DNA of 64,000 nt from Arenibacter algicola (GCF_018860365.1 NZ_JAHKPO010000014.1:124001-188000), one strand, 5' to 3'. Numbered from the stretch's first letter, positions 26,045-35,887 are shown. The notes: a model not told the origin generated them from the sequence alone. Made by a program: numbers and translations.

Positions 26045-27715
26045 GTGATCCGCTCAAGCATATTGGGATTGTTAATGGTGCTCGTTTTGTGCCTTTATTC
26101 CTGTAAGGATAAAAAGTCTTCAGTAGATGTAACCGCAATAAATTTATTGCGGGGAGACATAAAATTATGTGGTAATGGGGAATTTGGAAAGGTTGATTTT
26201 CCATTTTCATGTAACCCCAGTATCAGGGAGACCTTTGATTTGGGAATTTCATTATTACATTCCTTTGAGTATGACGAAGCAGAAAAGGCCTTTGTAAAGG
26301 TCATTGATGCCGATCCAGATTGTGCCATGGCCTATTGGGGTGTGGCCATGAGCAATTTTCATTCCCTCTGGATACAGACTGGCACGGAATATTTGGAGAA
26401 GGGTTCCAAAATATTGAAGGCAGCAGAGGCCTTGCCGCAAAGTGAAAGGGAGCGCGATTATTTAGAGGCTATAGGTGCGTTTTATCACGGCTGGGAAACT
26501 GTAAATCGACCAACCAGAATTGCCTTGTTCGAACAAAAAATGGAAGCAATTTACAAGAAGTATCCCACAGACAGGGAAGCGGCTATATTTTATGCCCTAT
26601 CCCTATGTGCCACTGCCGATCCAGCTGATAAAACCTACAGGAATCAATTAAAATCTGGTAAAATATTGGAATCCTTATTGGAGTTGGAACCCGATCATCC
26701 AGGAATTGCCCATTATATTATTCATAACTATGACTGTCCCGAATTGGCGCATTTGGCACTGCCAATGGCAAGAAACTATGCTAAAATTGCCCCTGCCTCG
26801 GCCCATGCCCAGCATATGCCCTCACATATTTTTACTCGTCTTGGGTTATGGGAAGAGTCCATTCAATCCAATTTGAATTCGACGGCTGCGGCGCTCTGTT
26901 ATTCAGAAAGTTTAAATCCAAACGCCCATTGGGATGAAGAACTGCATGGGATGGATTATTTGGTTTATGCCTATCTCCAGATTGGAGATAATAAAAAGGC
27001 CAATGAACAATATGAGTATCTAAAGACTTTTAAAGAGGTATTTCCGGCAGATTTTAAAATTGCCTATACGACAGCTGCTATTCCCGCTAGAATTGCCTTG
27101 GAGAACAGGGATTGGAAGCAAGCAGCCCATCTGGAACTACCTGGTCTCCAGTTGGATTGGAATAAGTTTCCATGGCAAAAATCCATATACCATTTTGCAA
27201 GGGCCTTGGGGGCCTTGCATTTGAATGACAAGGAATCTGCTCGGAATGAGCTATACATCATGAAATCCTTATATCAACAATTGCTGGATATGCAAAAAGG
27301 TTACGAAGCCAATCAGGTACAAATTCAGATCAAGATGATCGAAGCTTGGATGGAATGGTCCATAGGCAATAAGAATAAGGCCATTGACCTAATGACCGAG
27401 GCCACTACTATGGAAAATAACACGGCCAAGCATCCGGTTACCCCTGGGGAAGTATTGCCAGCTGGTGAATTGTTGGGCGATATACTACTAAAATGTAATA
27501 AATGGAAAGAAGCGCTTCAAGCCTATGAGAACAATTTAAGAACACACCCAAATCGATTTAATGGAATTTATGGTGCTGCCAAAGCTGCATTAGTACTCGG
27601 CGATAAGGAAAAAGCCTTAATGTATTTTAAAAAACTTATAGATATTGCTAAATCAGTCAATAGTGAAAGACCGGAAATCCAAGAGGCGAAATCGTTCGTT
27701 AATGCAATTATTTAA
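26045..27715 (+). CDS. TPR-repeat lipoprotein
   Basis: 556 residues if it starts at the GTG at 26045, chosen because it puts a lipoprotein signal at the N-terminus (IRSSILGLLMVLVLCLYSC, Cys near residue 20); an upstream ATG at 25985 would add 20 residues. The mature protein contains TPR-like helices (FEYDEAEKAFVKVIDADPDCAMAYWGVAMSNF near the start; WKEALQAYENNLRTHPNRFNGIYGAAKAAL near the end). A conserved-looking block HAQHMPSHIFTRLGLWEESI lies in the middle. It overlaps the start of an Sco1-type gene by 14 bp, so they are translationally linked. A link to copper or oxidase assembly is inferred only from this. Confidence 0.8.
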   Translation: MIRSSILGLLMVLVLCLYSCKDKKSSVDVTAINLLRGDIKLCGNGEFGKVDFPFSCNPSIRETFDLGISLLHSFEYDEAEKAFVKVIDADPDCAMAYWGVAMSNFHSLWIQTGTEYLEKGSKILKAAEALPQSERERDYLEAIGAFYHGWETVNRPTRIALFEQKMEAIYKKYPTDREAAIFYALSLCATADPADKTYRNQLKSGKILESLLELEPDHPGIAHYIIHNYDCPELAHLALPMARNYAKIAPASAHAQHMPSHIFTRLGLWEESIQSNLNSTAAALCYSESLNPNAHWDEELHGMDYLVYAYLQIGDNKKANEQYEYLKTFKEVFPADFKIAYTTAAIPARIALENRDWKQAAHLELPGLQLDWNKFPWQKSIYHFARALGALHLNDKESARNELYIMKSLYQQLLDMQKGYEANQVQIQIKMIEAWMEWSIGNKNKAIDLMTEATTMENNTAKHPVTPGEVLPAGELLGDILLKCNKWKEALQAYENNLRTHPNRFNGIYGAAKAALVLGDKEKALMYFKKLIDIAKSVNSERPEIQEAKSFVNAII

Positions 27716-28355
27716 ATATCCTAAGAGCGGTCCAGAAAATTTGATTTGGTTCTTATTAGGTTTTATGTTACTTCATTCTTGCCAATCCCCAAAAAGGGAA
27801 CTGCCCATTTATAATCCGGCAGATATAAATCCGCTTTTGGTAGATTCAGCCGTACGAGATAGAAGGCAAAACCATACCATTGCCAATTTTAGTTTGATTA
27901 ATCAAAATAGGGAATTGGTTACACAGGATGACTATAAAGATAAAATTTATGTAACTGATTTTATTTTTACCCGATGCCCGAGTATATGCCCTTTAATGAC
28001 CAATAATATGGAAAAATTGCAGGAAGCATTCAAAGGCGATGGTGACGTTAAATTTTTATCGTTATCCGTAACTCCTGAAATAGACAGTGTCCCTGTTTTA
28101 AAAGAGTATGCCTTAAATAATGGAGTGATGGATAACAAGTGGAATATTGTTACAGGAAGTAAAAGGCAAATTTATGACCTAGCTCGAAAAAGTTTCTTTG
28201 CGGTAGTAGATGAGGGAGATGGTGGCCTTCAGGATTTCATCCATACCGAAAGATTTATTTTAGTGGATAAGAAAAAACAGATACGTGGTTTTTACGACGG
28301 TACCAAGGACGCGGATATAAAGCAATTAATTTTGGATATAAAAACTTTGGAATAA
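27702..28355 (+). CDS. Sco1/SenC-type copper chaperone lipoprotein
   Basis: 217 residues from the ATG at 27702; the frame is open further upstream inside the TPR gene, but this start gives a lipobox (LLHSC, Cys27). The thioredoxin fold has the copper-binding pair C92-P-S-I-C96 in FTRCPSICP and the third ligand H181 in DFIHTERFILVDK. The family delivers copper to cytochrome oxidase CuA or acts as a thiol reductase. Here it should be anchored to the periplasmic face of a membrane. It overlaps the TPR gene by 14 bp, indicating one transcript. Confidence 0.9.
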   Translation: MQLFKYPKSGPENLIWFLLGFMLLHSCQSPKRELPIYNPADINPLLVDSAVRDRRQNHTIANFSLINQNRELVTQDDYKDKIYVTDFIFTRCPSICPLMTNNMEKLQEAFKGDGDVKFLSLSVTPEIDSVPVLKEYALNNGVMDNKWNIVTGSKRQIYDLARKSFFAVVDEGDGGLQDFIHTERFILVDKKKQIRGFYDGTKDADIKQLILDIKTLE

Positions 28356-28721
28356 CAAAAAAGTGCATAAAATCAAATGGCTTCCTTTTGAAGATTTCTT
28401 AGGTTATCCATGGGCCGTTCAGGTGGTCCAGTTTATTTCCCTGGGGACATAACCTTGGTAGTTTTAGATGGTAGCACTTTTAGGATAGGTTATATTCTTG
28501 TACAATCGCAACAATGTCAGCTAGTTATTTTTTACAGAAAATAAAGTTATCGATATTATTATGCAATTACTTTTTAAGAAGGTGTTACTTCTTTTAGCTG
28601 AATAAATCCCCCAATTTTTCAATCTTCCTAAATCACTACCTGTTAGGACATTTTCGCTAATTAAGATCAACTTTCCAAATAACACCGATTTCCGTAATTT
28701 TGCCAAAAAAATAAATGTACT
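28356..28721. other. Intergenic region, no convincing gene
   Basis: 366 bases. A GTG-started frame of 29 codons at 28363-28452 reads like protein (KIKWLPFEDFLGYPWAVQVV) but is too short to call. A promoter-like element lies at 28695. Confidence 0.4.
28695..28702 (+). promoter_or_regulatory. Promoter -7 element of M3 peptidase gene
   Basis: TAATTTTG fits TAnnTTTG, with TTTC 19 nt upstream at 28672-28675 close to the -33 TTTG. It lies 19 bp before the ATG. Confidence 0.5.
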
Positions 28722-30845
28722 ATGAACAAAGTATTTTGTCTGTTTCTTATATCGGTCTTAATGTTTGCCTGTAAGGACTCAAATAAAAAGAATAATATAA
28801 CCTCCCAAAATTCCATGAACACCAATCATAATCCATTAATCGCTGAAAGTACCTTGCCATATGGCGCTCCCGATTTCACCAAAATTAATAACGATCATTT
28901 TAGGGAAGCATTATTGCAGGGAATGGACGAAAAAAGAGAAATCATTGAAAAAATTGCAAATAGTACTGAAGCGGCGACTTTTGAAAATACCATATTGGCG
29001 CTTGAAAAGAGCGGTGTACTTTTAGATCGGGTGAGAAATGTATTTTCTGCACTTACCGGTGCCCACACCAATGATACCCTACAAGCCGTCCAAGAAGAAA
29101 TGGCACCTAAATTTTCTGAACTTCAGGATGCAATTTATCTCAATGATACCTTATTTCAGCGGGTAAAAGCGCTGTATAAAAAAATGGAAAGTCTTAATTT
29201 GGATGTGGAATCCTTAAGATTGTTGGAGAATTATTTTGAGGATTTTGAAATCGCCGGTGCCAACCTTTCTCCTGAAAACAAGGAAATCCTAAAGTCGTAC
29301 AATTCCAGATTGGCTACTTTGAGCAATACTTTCAATAAAACCTTGTTGGAGGCCAATAATGCCGGGGCAGTTATTTTTACCGATAGGTCCGACCTAGAAG
29401 GACTCTCGGATGCCGATTTGAAATCATTGGAGATCAAACATGGGGAAGGCTGGAAAATTGCACTTCAAAATACCACACAACAACCTCTATTGCAATCCTT
29501 GAAAAAAAGGGAGACAAGGGAGAAATTGTTCAAGGCTGCTTGGTTGCGTGCCGATGGTACTGCTCAGGATACCAAGGCCGTTATTACGGAAATTGCCGAA
29601 TTAAGAGCCAAAAAAGGGGCCTTGTTGGGATTTTCAAATTATGCAGAATGGAGCTTGCAGAATACCATGGCCAAAGTGCCGGAAAACGTATTTAAACTTT
29701 TTAAGGGACTTGTTCCTTCAGCTACGGCCAAGGCGGGGCAAGAAGCCAAGGAAATCCAAGAAATGATCCAGAAAACGGGAGGGGATTTTACACTAGCCCC
29801 TTGGGATTGGAACCACTACGCCGAAATGGTACGAAAGGCCAAATACGATTTGGATGAAAACCAGATTAAACCTTATTTTGAGCTGAAGACCGTATTGGAA
29901 AAAGGGGTTTTCTATGCCGCCGAAAAATTATATGGAATTACCTGTAAGGCCAGAACAGATATCCCAACCTATCACGAAGATGTACTGGTATATGAGCTTT
30001 TTGAGGAGAACGGAGATCCATTGGGATTGTTCTATGGCGATTTCTTTTCCCGCCCAAGTAAGCGGGGAGGGGCTTGGATGAGCAATTTTGTAGATCAATC
30101 CAAACTCTACAATAAGAAACCTGTGATCTACAATGTTTGTAATTATCCGAAACCTGTAGCAGGTGAACCGGCATTGCTTACTTATGATGAGGTAGAGACC
30201 ATGTTCCATGAATTTGGACATGCGCTCCACGGCTTTTTTGCCGACCAGCAGTATCCTTCCTTGTCGGGCACTTCGGTGGCCAGGGATTTTGTTGAGTTTC
30301 CTTCCCAGTTCAATGAAAACTGGGCACTTTACCCTGAAATCCTAAAAAACTATGCCCTGCATTACAAAACAGGGGAACAAATTCCGCAAGAGCTTATAGA
30401 TAAGATAAAGAAATCGGGCACTTTTAACCAGGGGTATAGCCTAACCGAAAATTTGGCGGCCTCCAACTTGGACATGCAATGGCATACTATTGGATCGGAC
30501 ACCAAAATAGAGGATGCTAATGCCTTTGAAAAAGAGGCCTTGCATAAAACGAAATTGGATGTTGTTTCGGCCGTCCCACCACGTTATAGATCTACTTATT
30601 TTGCTCATATCTTTGGCAGTGGCTATGCCGCAGGCTATTATTCCTACTTGTGGACAGAAATGCTGCACCATGATGCATACAATTGGTTTGAAACACATGG
30701 CGGACTTACTAGGGAAAACGGTCAGCGTTTACGGGATATGATTCTTTCCCGTGGCAATACCATGCCATTGGAAGAAATGTACAAGGATTGGCGCGGCGGG
30801 AATCCAAAAATTGAACCCATGCTAAAAGCCAGGGGTCTACAATAA
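28722..30845 (+). CDS. dcp: M3-family peptidyl-dipeptidase lipoprotein
   Basis: 707 residues. A lipoprotein signal is seen (MNKVFCLFLISVLMFAC, Cys17). The zinc site is H496-E-F-G-H500 in the MFHEFGHALHGFF motif, with a third ligand Glu expected about 25 residues later (FVEFPSQFNENW). The N-terminal helical part (PDFTKINNDHFREALLQGM) and the C-terminal YAAGYYSYLWTEMLHHDAY are typical of Dcp/oligopeptidase A enzymes. It removes dipeptides from the C-termini of peptides. Lipid anchoring places it on the periplasmic side, useful for peptide scavenging. It ends at a strong terminator. Confidence 0.93.
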   Translation: MNKVFCLFLISVLMFACKDSNKKNNITSQNSMNTNHNPLIAESTLPYGAPDFTKINNDHFREALLQGMDEKREIIEKIANSTEAATFENTILALEKSGVLLDRVRNVFSALTGAHTNDTLQAVQEEMAPKFSELQDAIYLNDTLFQRVKALYKKMESLNLDVESLRLLENYFEDFEIAGANLSPENKEILKSYNSRLATLSNTFNKTLLEANNAGAVIFTDRSDLEGLSDADLKSLEIKHGEGWKIALQNTTQQPLLQSLKKRETREKLFKAAWLRADGTAQDTKAVITEIAELRAKKGALLGFSNYAEWSLQNTMAKVPENVFKLFKGLVPSATAKAGQEAKEIQEMIQKTGGDFTLAPWDWNHYAEMVRKAKYDLDENQIKPYFELKTVLEKGVFYAAEKLYGITCKARTDIPTYHEDVLVYELFEENGDPLGLFYGDFFSRPSKRGGAWMSNFVDQSKLYNKKPVIYNVCNYPKPVAGEPALLTYDEVETMFHEFGHALHGFFADQQYPSLSGTSVARDFVEFPSQFNENWALYPEILKNYALHYKTGEQIPQELIDKIKKSGTFNQGYSLTENLAASNLDMQWHTIGSDTKIEDANAFEKEALHKTKLDVVSAVPPRYRSTYFAHIFGSGYAAGYYSYLWTEMLHHDAYNWFETHGGLTRENGQRLRDMILSRGNTMPLEEMYKDWRGGNPKIEPMLKARGLQ

Positions 30846-30880
30846 AACATGAAACTTAATACGTTGCAATCGCAAATAGT

Positions 30881-30904
30881 AAAGGGCCCGGAGAGGGCCC
30901 TTTT
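30881..30904 (+). terminator. Rho-independent terminator of M3 peptidase
   Basis: The arms AAAGGGCCC and GGGCCCTTT (9 bp, perfect) flank GGAGA and are followed by TTCTTT. Confidence 0.85.
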
Positions 30905-31125
30905 CTTTGATCTGAATTGGAAAATTGAGTAATCCTTGTACACCTAAATTTAGGACCTAAGAGGCATTAATACTCCGTGAAGTTTCATTAATCGTGTGCA
31001 TTTCATCGAAAAGAATCAAAAATATTGAGATTGTGGTAGGGTATGGCCCATCTTTGGTTGTTGTTATATATAGCCTTTAAATGTGGGGGTGTATTAATAA
31101 TTACTAATTATTAAAATTTATAACT

Positions 31126-32019
31126 ATGAAATTTAAATTATTTACAATTGCATTGTTTGTTGTATTTACCGTTTTCATCTCTTGTACGGACAATGATGAT
31201 AAGAACAGTGATTATGGACGGCTTTCCGTTAATCTAACGGACGCACCTTTTCCCCATGACCTGGTAGCGGAGGCAAACGTGACTATTTTTAAGATAGAAG
31301 CCCGTTACAAAGGGGATATGGATATTAATTCTGAGGTTGGTGACAATTCTGATTCTTCGATGGAAACAGAAGAAAAATCCTCTTTTATGGTATTAATGGA
31401 AGATGAAATGGAGGTAAACCTTTTGGATCTTACCAACGGAGTTACCAAAAATTTGGTCGACCTTGAAGTACCGGTTGGTACTTACGACCTTATAAGGGTC
31501 TACGTAAAAGGAGTTATTGTAGTACTAACGGATGGCTCCACATTTGATTTAAAAGTACCTAGCGGAGAGCAAAGTGGTATTAAAATTTTCATTAAGCCCG
31601 GACTTGTAGTTAATGGTGGACTAAGTGCTGATCTATTGTTGGACTTCGATGTAAGCAAATCCTTTGTAGCCAAAGGCGGAGGAAGTAACTTTGAAAATAT
31701 AACCGGCTTTAATTTTAAACCAGTCATTAAAGCTTGCAATATGTCCACCGCTGGCACTTTGTCCGGTATGGTTACAACTCTTCAGGAAGAAGTTGCTGTA
31801 GGATTGGAAGGGGCACAAGTAGCCGTTTTTGCAGCCGACACTTTGAATACGACTACTTTTACGGATGCTGACGGAAAATATATGGTTATGGGGCTAATGG
31901 CCGGAGAATATGATGTTGAGGTAGAATTATCAACCTACTTAAAAGAAACAGTTACTGGCATAGATATAGTTGCCGGTAATAAGACCTCCCAAGATTTTAT
32001 TTTGGTGGCAGGGGAATAA
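31126..32019 (+). CDS. DUF4382 lipoprotein with carboxypeptidase-like domain
   Basis: 297 residues. A lipoprotein signal is seen (MKFKLFTIALFVVFTVFISC, Cys20). The DUF4382 domain starts at GRLSVNLTDAPFPHDLVAEANVTIFKIE and includes LLDLTNGVTKNLVDLEVPVGTYDLIRVYV. The C-terminal 90 residues form a carboxypeptidase-regulatory-like beta-sandwich (GTLSGMVTTL...TFTDADGKYMVMGLMAGEYDVEVE). It is a surface or periplasmic protein of unknown function, common in Bacteroidota. It is monocistronic, with a terminator directly after. Confidence 0.85.
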   Translation: MKFKLFTIALFVVFTVFISCTDNDDKNSDYGRLSVNLTDAPFPHDLVAEANVTIFKIEARYKGDMDINSEVGDNSDSSMETEEKSSFMVLMEDEMEVNLLDLTNGVTKNLVDLEVPVGTYDLIRVYVKGVIVVLTDGSTFDLKVPSGEQSGIKIFIKPGLVVNGGLSADLLLDFDVSKSFVAKGGGSNFENITGFNFKPVIKACNMSTAGTLSGMVTTLQEEVAVGLEGAQVAVFAADTLNTTTFTDADGKYMVMGLMAGEYDVEVELSTYLKETVTGIDIVAGNKTSQDFILVAGE

Positions 32020-32041
32020 GAATATTTTATATGAAGTTAAT

Positions 32042-32070
32042 AAGGTGGGTGTAATAGCCCACCTTTTTTT
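32042..32070 (+). terminator. Rho-independent terminator
   Basis: The arms AAGGTGGG and CCCACCTT flank an 8-nt loop and are followed by seven T within a T-run. It ends the DUF4382 gene. Confidence 0.85.
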
Positions 32071-32180
32071 GTAAAAGCTTTAAGATTGGCTAGATTTTCA
32101 AGACTAGAGGGGATCTAGTTTATGAAATAATTAGAGATCATTGGTACTCAATTTAAATAAATACCAGACTTAGGCCTTTA

Positions 32181-32220
32181 ACAAAAAAAAGCCGAACAAC
32201 TATTGCAAGTTGTTCGGCTT
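32181..32220 (-). terminator. Rho-independent terminator for the DJ-1-like gene
   Basis: The arms AAGCCGAACAACT and AGTTGTTCGGCTT (13 bp, perfect) flank ATTGCA. The A-run before the left arm is the U-tract on the minus strand, which ends the gene at 32242. TTTTAT on the other side may give weak bidirectional use. Confidence 0.88.
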
Positions 32221-32241
32221 TTATAGCCTAAAGATGATTCT

Positions 32242-32919
32242 CTAATTAAGAAACGCCAATAGTTTTTCCGCTACCAATTCTGAAGATGCCGGATTTTGTC
32301 CTGTAATCAAATTGCCATCCTGCACTGCATATGCCGCCCAATCCGCTTTTTTGGAGAAGATACCGCCATTTGTTTTGAGCATGTCTTCCACTAAAAATGG
32401 AACTACATTCGTTAGTTGCACAGCCTCTTCTTCCGAATTTGTAAACCCTGTTACTTTTTTACCCTTTACAAGAGGAGTTCCATCTTCGTTTTTAACACCC
32501 TTTAGTGCTGCCGGGGCATGACATACAAAGCCAATAGGTTTTCTCTGCTTATTAAAGGTTTCAATGAGCGATATAGATGTGTTGTCATTCGCTAAATCCC
32601 ATAAGGGTCCGTGACCTCCAGGATAAAATACCGCGTCGTAATCATTGGGGTCAATTTCCCCCAATACTAGCGTATGTTTTATTTTTTCCTTTGCCACGGC
32701 ATCATTTTTAAAGCGCTCCGTGTCCTTGGTACTGGCATCAGGAGTGTCACTACTTGGGTCTATGGGTGCAGCACCACCTTTTGGTGTAGCCAAGGTAATA
32801 TCGGCTCCTTTGTCCAATAAAGTATAATATGGATTCGCAAATTCTTGGATCCAAAATCCTGTTTTCTTTCCGGTATCTCCTAATTTATCGTGTGATGTTA
32901 GTACAAATAGTATTTTCAT
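32242..32919 (-). CDS. DJ-1/PfpI family protein, Hsp31-like (type 1 glutamine amidotransferase fold)
   Basis: 225 residues. The nucleophile elbow holds C133-H134 in IGFVCHAPAAL, with E26 in GFWIQEFANP as the expected partner. YPGGHGPLWDLAND is the family motif seen in Hsp31-like glyoxalase III and chaperone proteins. The likely role is detoxifying methylglyoxal or repairing glycated proteins. It lies 45 bp downstream of an MDR oxidoreductase and a TetR gene on the same strand, so a shared stress regulon is likely (inference). Confidence 0.9.
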   Translation of the reverse strand: MKILFVLTSHDKLGDTGKKTGFWIQEFANPYYTLLDKGADITLATPKGGAAPIDPSSDTPDASTKDTERFKNDAVAKEKIKHTLVLGEIDPNDYDAVFYPGGHGPLWDLANDNTSISLIETFNKQRKPIGFVCHAPAALKGVKNEDGTPLVKGKKVTGFTNSEEEAVQLTNVVPFLVEDMLKTNGGIFSKKADWAAYAVQDGNLITGQNPASSELVAEKLLAFLN

Positions 32920-32964
32920 TTATTTTTAATTTACTGTTTATGAAATTTGGGAAGTAATCAAAGC

Positions 32965-33963
32965 CTAGACTTTCACGATCATTTTCCCTTTGTTTTTACC
33001 CTCAAACAAATCCAAGAATGCTTGCGGGGTATTTTCAAAACCGTTTACTACGGTTTCGGTATAGTTTAATTTGCCTTCGGCCAACCAAGTGGATAAATGT
33101 TTCATAGCCTCGGGAAACTTTTCCGAATAATTGGAAACTATAAAACCTTGCATTAGAGCGCTATTTTTTACCAAAAAGGGCTGAACGCTAATACTTTTTG
33201 GGATTTCTGTGTTATTGTACACCGAAATAGCACCACAAATAATCATTCTTGCATATTTGTTGATATTAAATAACACAGCATCGGAAATAGGGCCGCCTAC
33301 ATTGTCAAAATAAATATCTACGCCATCAGGACAAGCAGTTTTAAGGGCAGTTCCCATATCCTCTGTAGTGTTATAGTTAATGGCATGATCAAAGCCGAAT
33401 TCGGAGGTAAGCATTTCTACTTTTTCATCCGTCCCAGCAATACCAACAACATAGAGCCCTAGTATTTTTCCAATCTGTCCTACTACGCTGCCCACGGCAC
33501 CTGCAGCACCAGAGACCACTAAGGTTTCCTTGGCCTTGGGTTTACCAATTTGGGTGAGCCCACAATAGGCGGTTAGTCCTGTCATACCCAAGATACCTAA
33601 ATATGCACTGAGTGGAGCTCTGTCCTTGTCTACTTTTAATAGTCCTTCACCTTTTGAAATTTGTAGGGTTTTCCAGTCCAACATACCAGAAACAAAATCG
33701 CCCTCCTTAAAATTAGCGTTTTTGGAAGCTATAACTTTGGCAACTACCCCAGAAGTTATGGGTTTTCCTACCTCAAAAGGTGGAACGTACGATTTGGCAT
33801 CACTCATCCTTCCCCTTAAATAGGGGTCAACGGAAATATAGTTCGCCTCCAAAAGTATTTCTCCTTCTTGGATGTTTAGTTCTTTATCCTCCTTTAGAAA
33901 TTGGAAATCCGATAATGCAGGTTTCCCTTTAGGTCGATTTTTTAATAAAATTGTCTGAATCAT
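32965..33963 (-). CDS. NADP-dependent oxidoreductase, MDR family (CurA-like)
   Basis: 332 residues. A zinc-free medium-chain dehydrogenase: LGMTGLTAYCGL, then the nucleotide-binding motif VVSGAAGAVGSVVGQI, and VDIYFDNVGG, all typical of leukotriene B4 dehydrogenase/CurA proteins. It reduces activated double bonds or quinones with NADPH. It follows a TetR gene by 25 bp and precedes the DJ-1-like gene, forming a compact minus-strand unit of stress enzymes under that TetR (inference). It starts MIQTILLKNRPKGKP, as is usual for this family. Confidence 0.9.
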   Translation of the reverse strand: MIQTILLKNRPKGKPALSDFQFLKEDKELNIQEGEILLEANYISVDPYLRGRMSDAKSYVPPFEVGKPITSGVVAKVIASKNANFKEGDFVSGMLDWKTLQISKGEGLLKVDKDRAPLSAYLGILGMTGLTAYCGLTQIGKPKAKETLVVSGAAGAVGSVVGQIGKILGLYVVGIAGTDEKVEMLTSEFGFDHAINYNTTEDMGTALKTACPDGVDIYFDNVGGPISDAVLFNINKYARMIICGAISVYNNTEIPKSISVQPFLVKNSALMQGFIVSNYSEKFPEAMKHLSTWLAEGKLNYTETVVNGFENTPQAFLDLFEGKNKGKMIVKV

Positions 33964-33988
33964 AATGTTGTTTTAAGTGTTTTGAGTT

Positions 33989-34567
33989 TTATTTTTTAAT
34001 ACTGTTCCAGGCCGCTTGATAGGCGTCCTCCAGGTGATCCTGGTTTAATTGAAAAACACCCCGTTGTTGCATTACCATTAAAAAGGAGAGGGGATTTATG
34101 GAGTACGCATATAATAGGTAGGGCGACAAAGGCTTTATAATTCCTTCCTTTTTTCCCCTTTCCCATAAGTCCAGTAATGGCTGAAGGTGTTTTAGGCCTT
34201 CCTGTCTACTGCTTTCATCGATCATTGGGGTATTGTCGCACTGGGCCAGAAACAAAGCTTCTTCCACTTCCTTCAGTTTAAAATCGGCAATGCGCTTCCA
34301 AATTATTTCAAAACCTTTGGATACAGGTATGTCACTAGTGAAGTTTTTAAATACATAAGCGGTATATGCCGCCTTTACTTCTATGTACACTTTGTTTATC
34401 AAGTCCTGTTTATTGTCAAAATACAGGTATATAGTGGCGGGTGAGACGTTCGCCATTTTTGCAATCTTGGACATGGGAGTAGCATGGAACCCATTGTTAT
34501 TGACCAGGTTAATGGTAGCTTTTACCAAGGCATTTCGCTTTTCTATACTTTTTTGGAGTTTTGCCAT
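33989..34567 (-). CDS. TetR-family repressor
   Basis: 192 residues. The helix-turn-helix is KATINLVNNNGFHATPMSKIAKMANVSPATIYLYFDNKQDLIN. The C-terminal ligand domain is not recognisable. It is the first gene before the MDR and DJ-1-like genes (25 bp to the MDR start) and probably represses them. A palindrome at 34641, about 75 bp upstream of its ATG, is a good operator candidate. The ligand could be an electrophile, judging by the neighbours. Confidence 0.9.
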   Translation of the reverse strand: MAKLQKSIEKRNALVKATINLVNNNGFHATPMSKIAKMANVSPATIYLYFDNKQDLINKVYIEVKAAYTAYVFKNFTSDIPVSKGFEIIWKRIADFKLKEVEEALFLAQCDNTPMIDESSRQEGLKHLQPLLDLWERGKKEGIIKPLSPYLLYAYSINPLSFLMVMQQRGVFQLNQDHLEDAYQAAWNSIKK

Positions 34568-34988
34568 AATATTCTAAATGCGAATTTATAAGGGTGCTGT
34601 TCAAGGTTGATAGCAGCATGGGTACAAAGGTAACGCTAAAAATGAATGTTCATTCTTTTTGCTGGTACTTTAACAAAAGTTTACAGGTATAAAAAAATCA
34701 AATAAAATAGGATAATGTTATTATAAGTTGATTATTTGCACGTGATAGGGGATAGTGGTTTATTTGGGAGGTCTATGATCAACGTAAAATGCAACGTTGA
34801 TGTAATCTGCCAAAATCGCAGTATTCAACTAATTTTACACTCTAGGTATGTTATGACATGAGTACTTGGGAAAGGAAGGTTATTTAAAACTTATTATAAA
34901 TTTATCATAAAGTTAAGTTTGCTAAAATCGATTTTAAAACGTAATATTTACATTTACTGATATTATACTTTGATAACTACAGGCCATT
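34568..34988. other. Divergent intergenic region
   Basis: 421 bases between the TetR and AraC genes. It contains the palindrome at 34641 and is otherwise AT-rich without a gene. Confidence 0.5.
34641..34654. promoter_or_regulatory. Candidate TetR operator
   Basis: AATGAA-TG-TTCATT is a symmetric 14-bp site; its flanks extend the symmetry for one or two more bases. Its position 75 bp before the tetR ATG suits autoregulation. Confidence 0.4.
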
Positions 34989-35798
34989 TTGAACGATACT
35001 ATTAGCACATACAACAAAATTAACTCTGAAGTTGGTATAAAAATAGAACCTTTTGATGTTACTAAAAGGTATACCAAGCCTCACAAACACAACAAGTATC
35101 TTGAAATAATTTATTTTGTGAAAGGTAGTGGTTTTCATCATATGGATATGGAAAGCCACAGTATAGAGCCTCCCTTGTTATTTTTGGTTAAAAAGGATGA
35201 AGTTCATCATTGGGAGATTACCACAAAACCCAAGGGGTATGTTATCATTATCAAGGAATCGTTTTTGGAAAGAACACTGGACAAATACATTAATACACAG
35301 TTGATCAAACTGAACAACTGCCAAAAAATAGCGGTTGAAGACGAGGATAAATCCTTAAAGGCTTTGTTTAAGTCTTTGTGTTGGGAGATGAAACAAGCTA
35401 ATTTAAATCAGGAAGCCGTAGAGGGGGGATTAAAGGCCATATTGTCAAAAATGGTTAAATACGCTTCTTTGCAAGGTGGGGAAAATACGGATAAGACTAT
35501 TCAATTTGTAAATTTATTGTCCGAGAATTTAAAAAATAATGTCTCGTTCTATGCAGAGACTTTAAATACTACTTCGCAGAACCTCAATGCTATATGTCAT
35601 AAGGCGTTCAACAAAACGGCATCGGATGTTATTGCAGAACATATAATTATGGAGGTTAAAAGACAATTGGCATATACAAACAAATCAATCAGTGATATTG
35701 CCTATGACTTGGAATTTAAGGATACTTCGCATTTTACCAAATATTTTAAACGATATACACTACTTACCCCATTACAATATAGAAAAAACATACTTTAA
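34989..35798 (+). CDS. AraC-family regulator with cupin-like sensor
   Basis: 269 residues from a TTG at 34989; an in-frame stop lies just upstream and the first internal Met is residue 52 or so, so TTG (or ATT) must start it. The N-terminal part has PHKHNKYLEIIYFVKGSGFHHMD, a cupin-like sensor. The C-terminal helix-turn-helix pair has TLNTTSQNLNAICHKAFNKTASDVIAEHII and ISDIAYDLEFKDTSHFTKYFKRYT. It lies 90 bp upstream of the TonB receptor and may control it. Confidence 0.85.
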   Translation: MNDTISTYNKINSEVGIKIEPFDVTKRYTKPHKHNKYLEIIYFVKGSGFHHMDMESHSIEPPLLFLVKKDEVHHWEITTKPKGYVIIIKESFLERTLDKYINTQLIKLNNCQKIAVEDEDKSLKALFKSLCWEMKQANLNQEAVEGGLKAILSKMVKYASLQGGENTDKTIQFVNLLSENLKNNVSFYAETLNTTSQNLNAICHKAFNKTASDVIAEHIIMEVKRQLAYTNKSISDIAYDLEFKDTSHFTKYFKRYTLLTPLQYRKNIL

Positions 35799-35887
35799 GT
35801 ATTAGTACCATTCCTTTTTCAAATACACCATTTTAAATTGGAAGGCTCCTCTATTTTTGTCAAAATTTTAAGTTAAGATTGATATTT

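Noticed and set aside
32181..32220. Mobile repeat or attachment site
   Set aside because: The 13-bp hairpin sits exactly after a gene with an adjacent T-run on the minus strand, which makes a terminator the natural reading.
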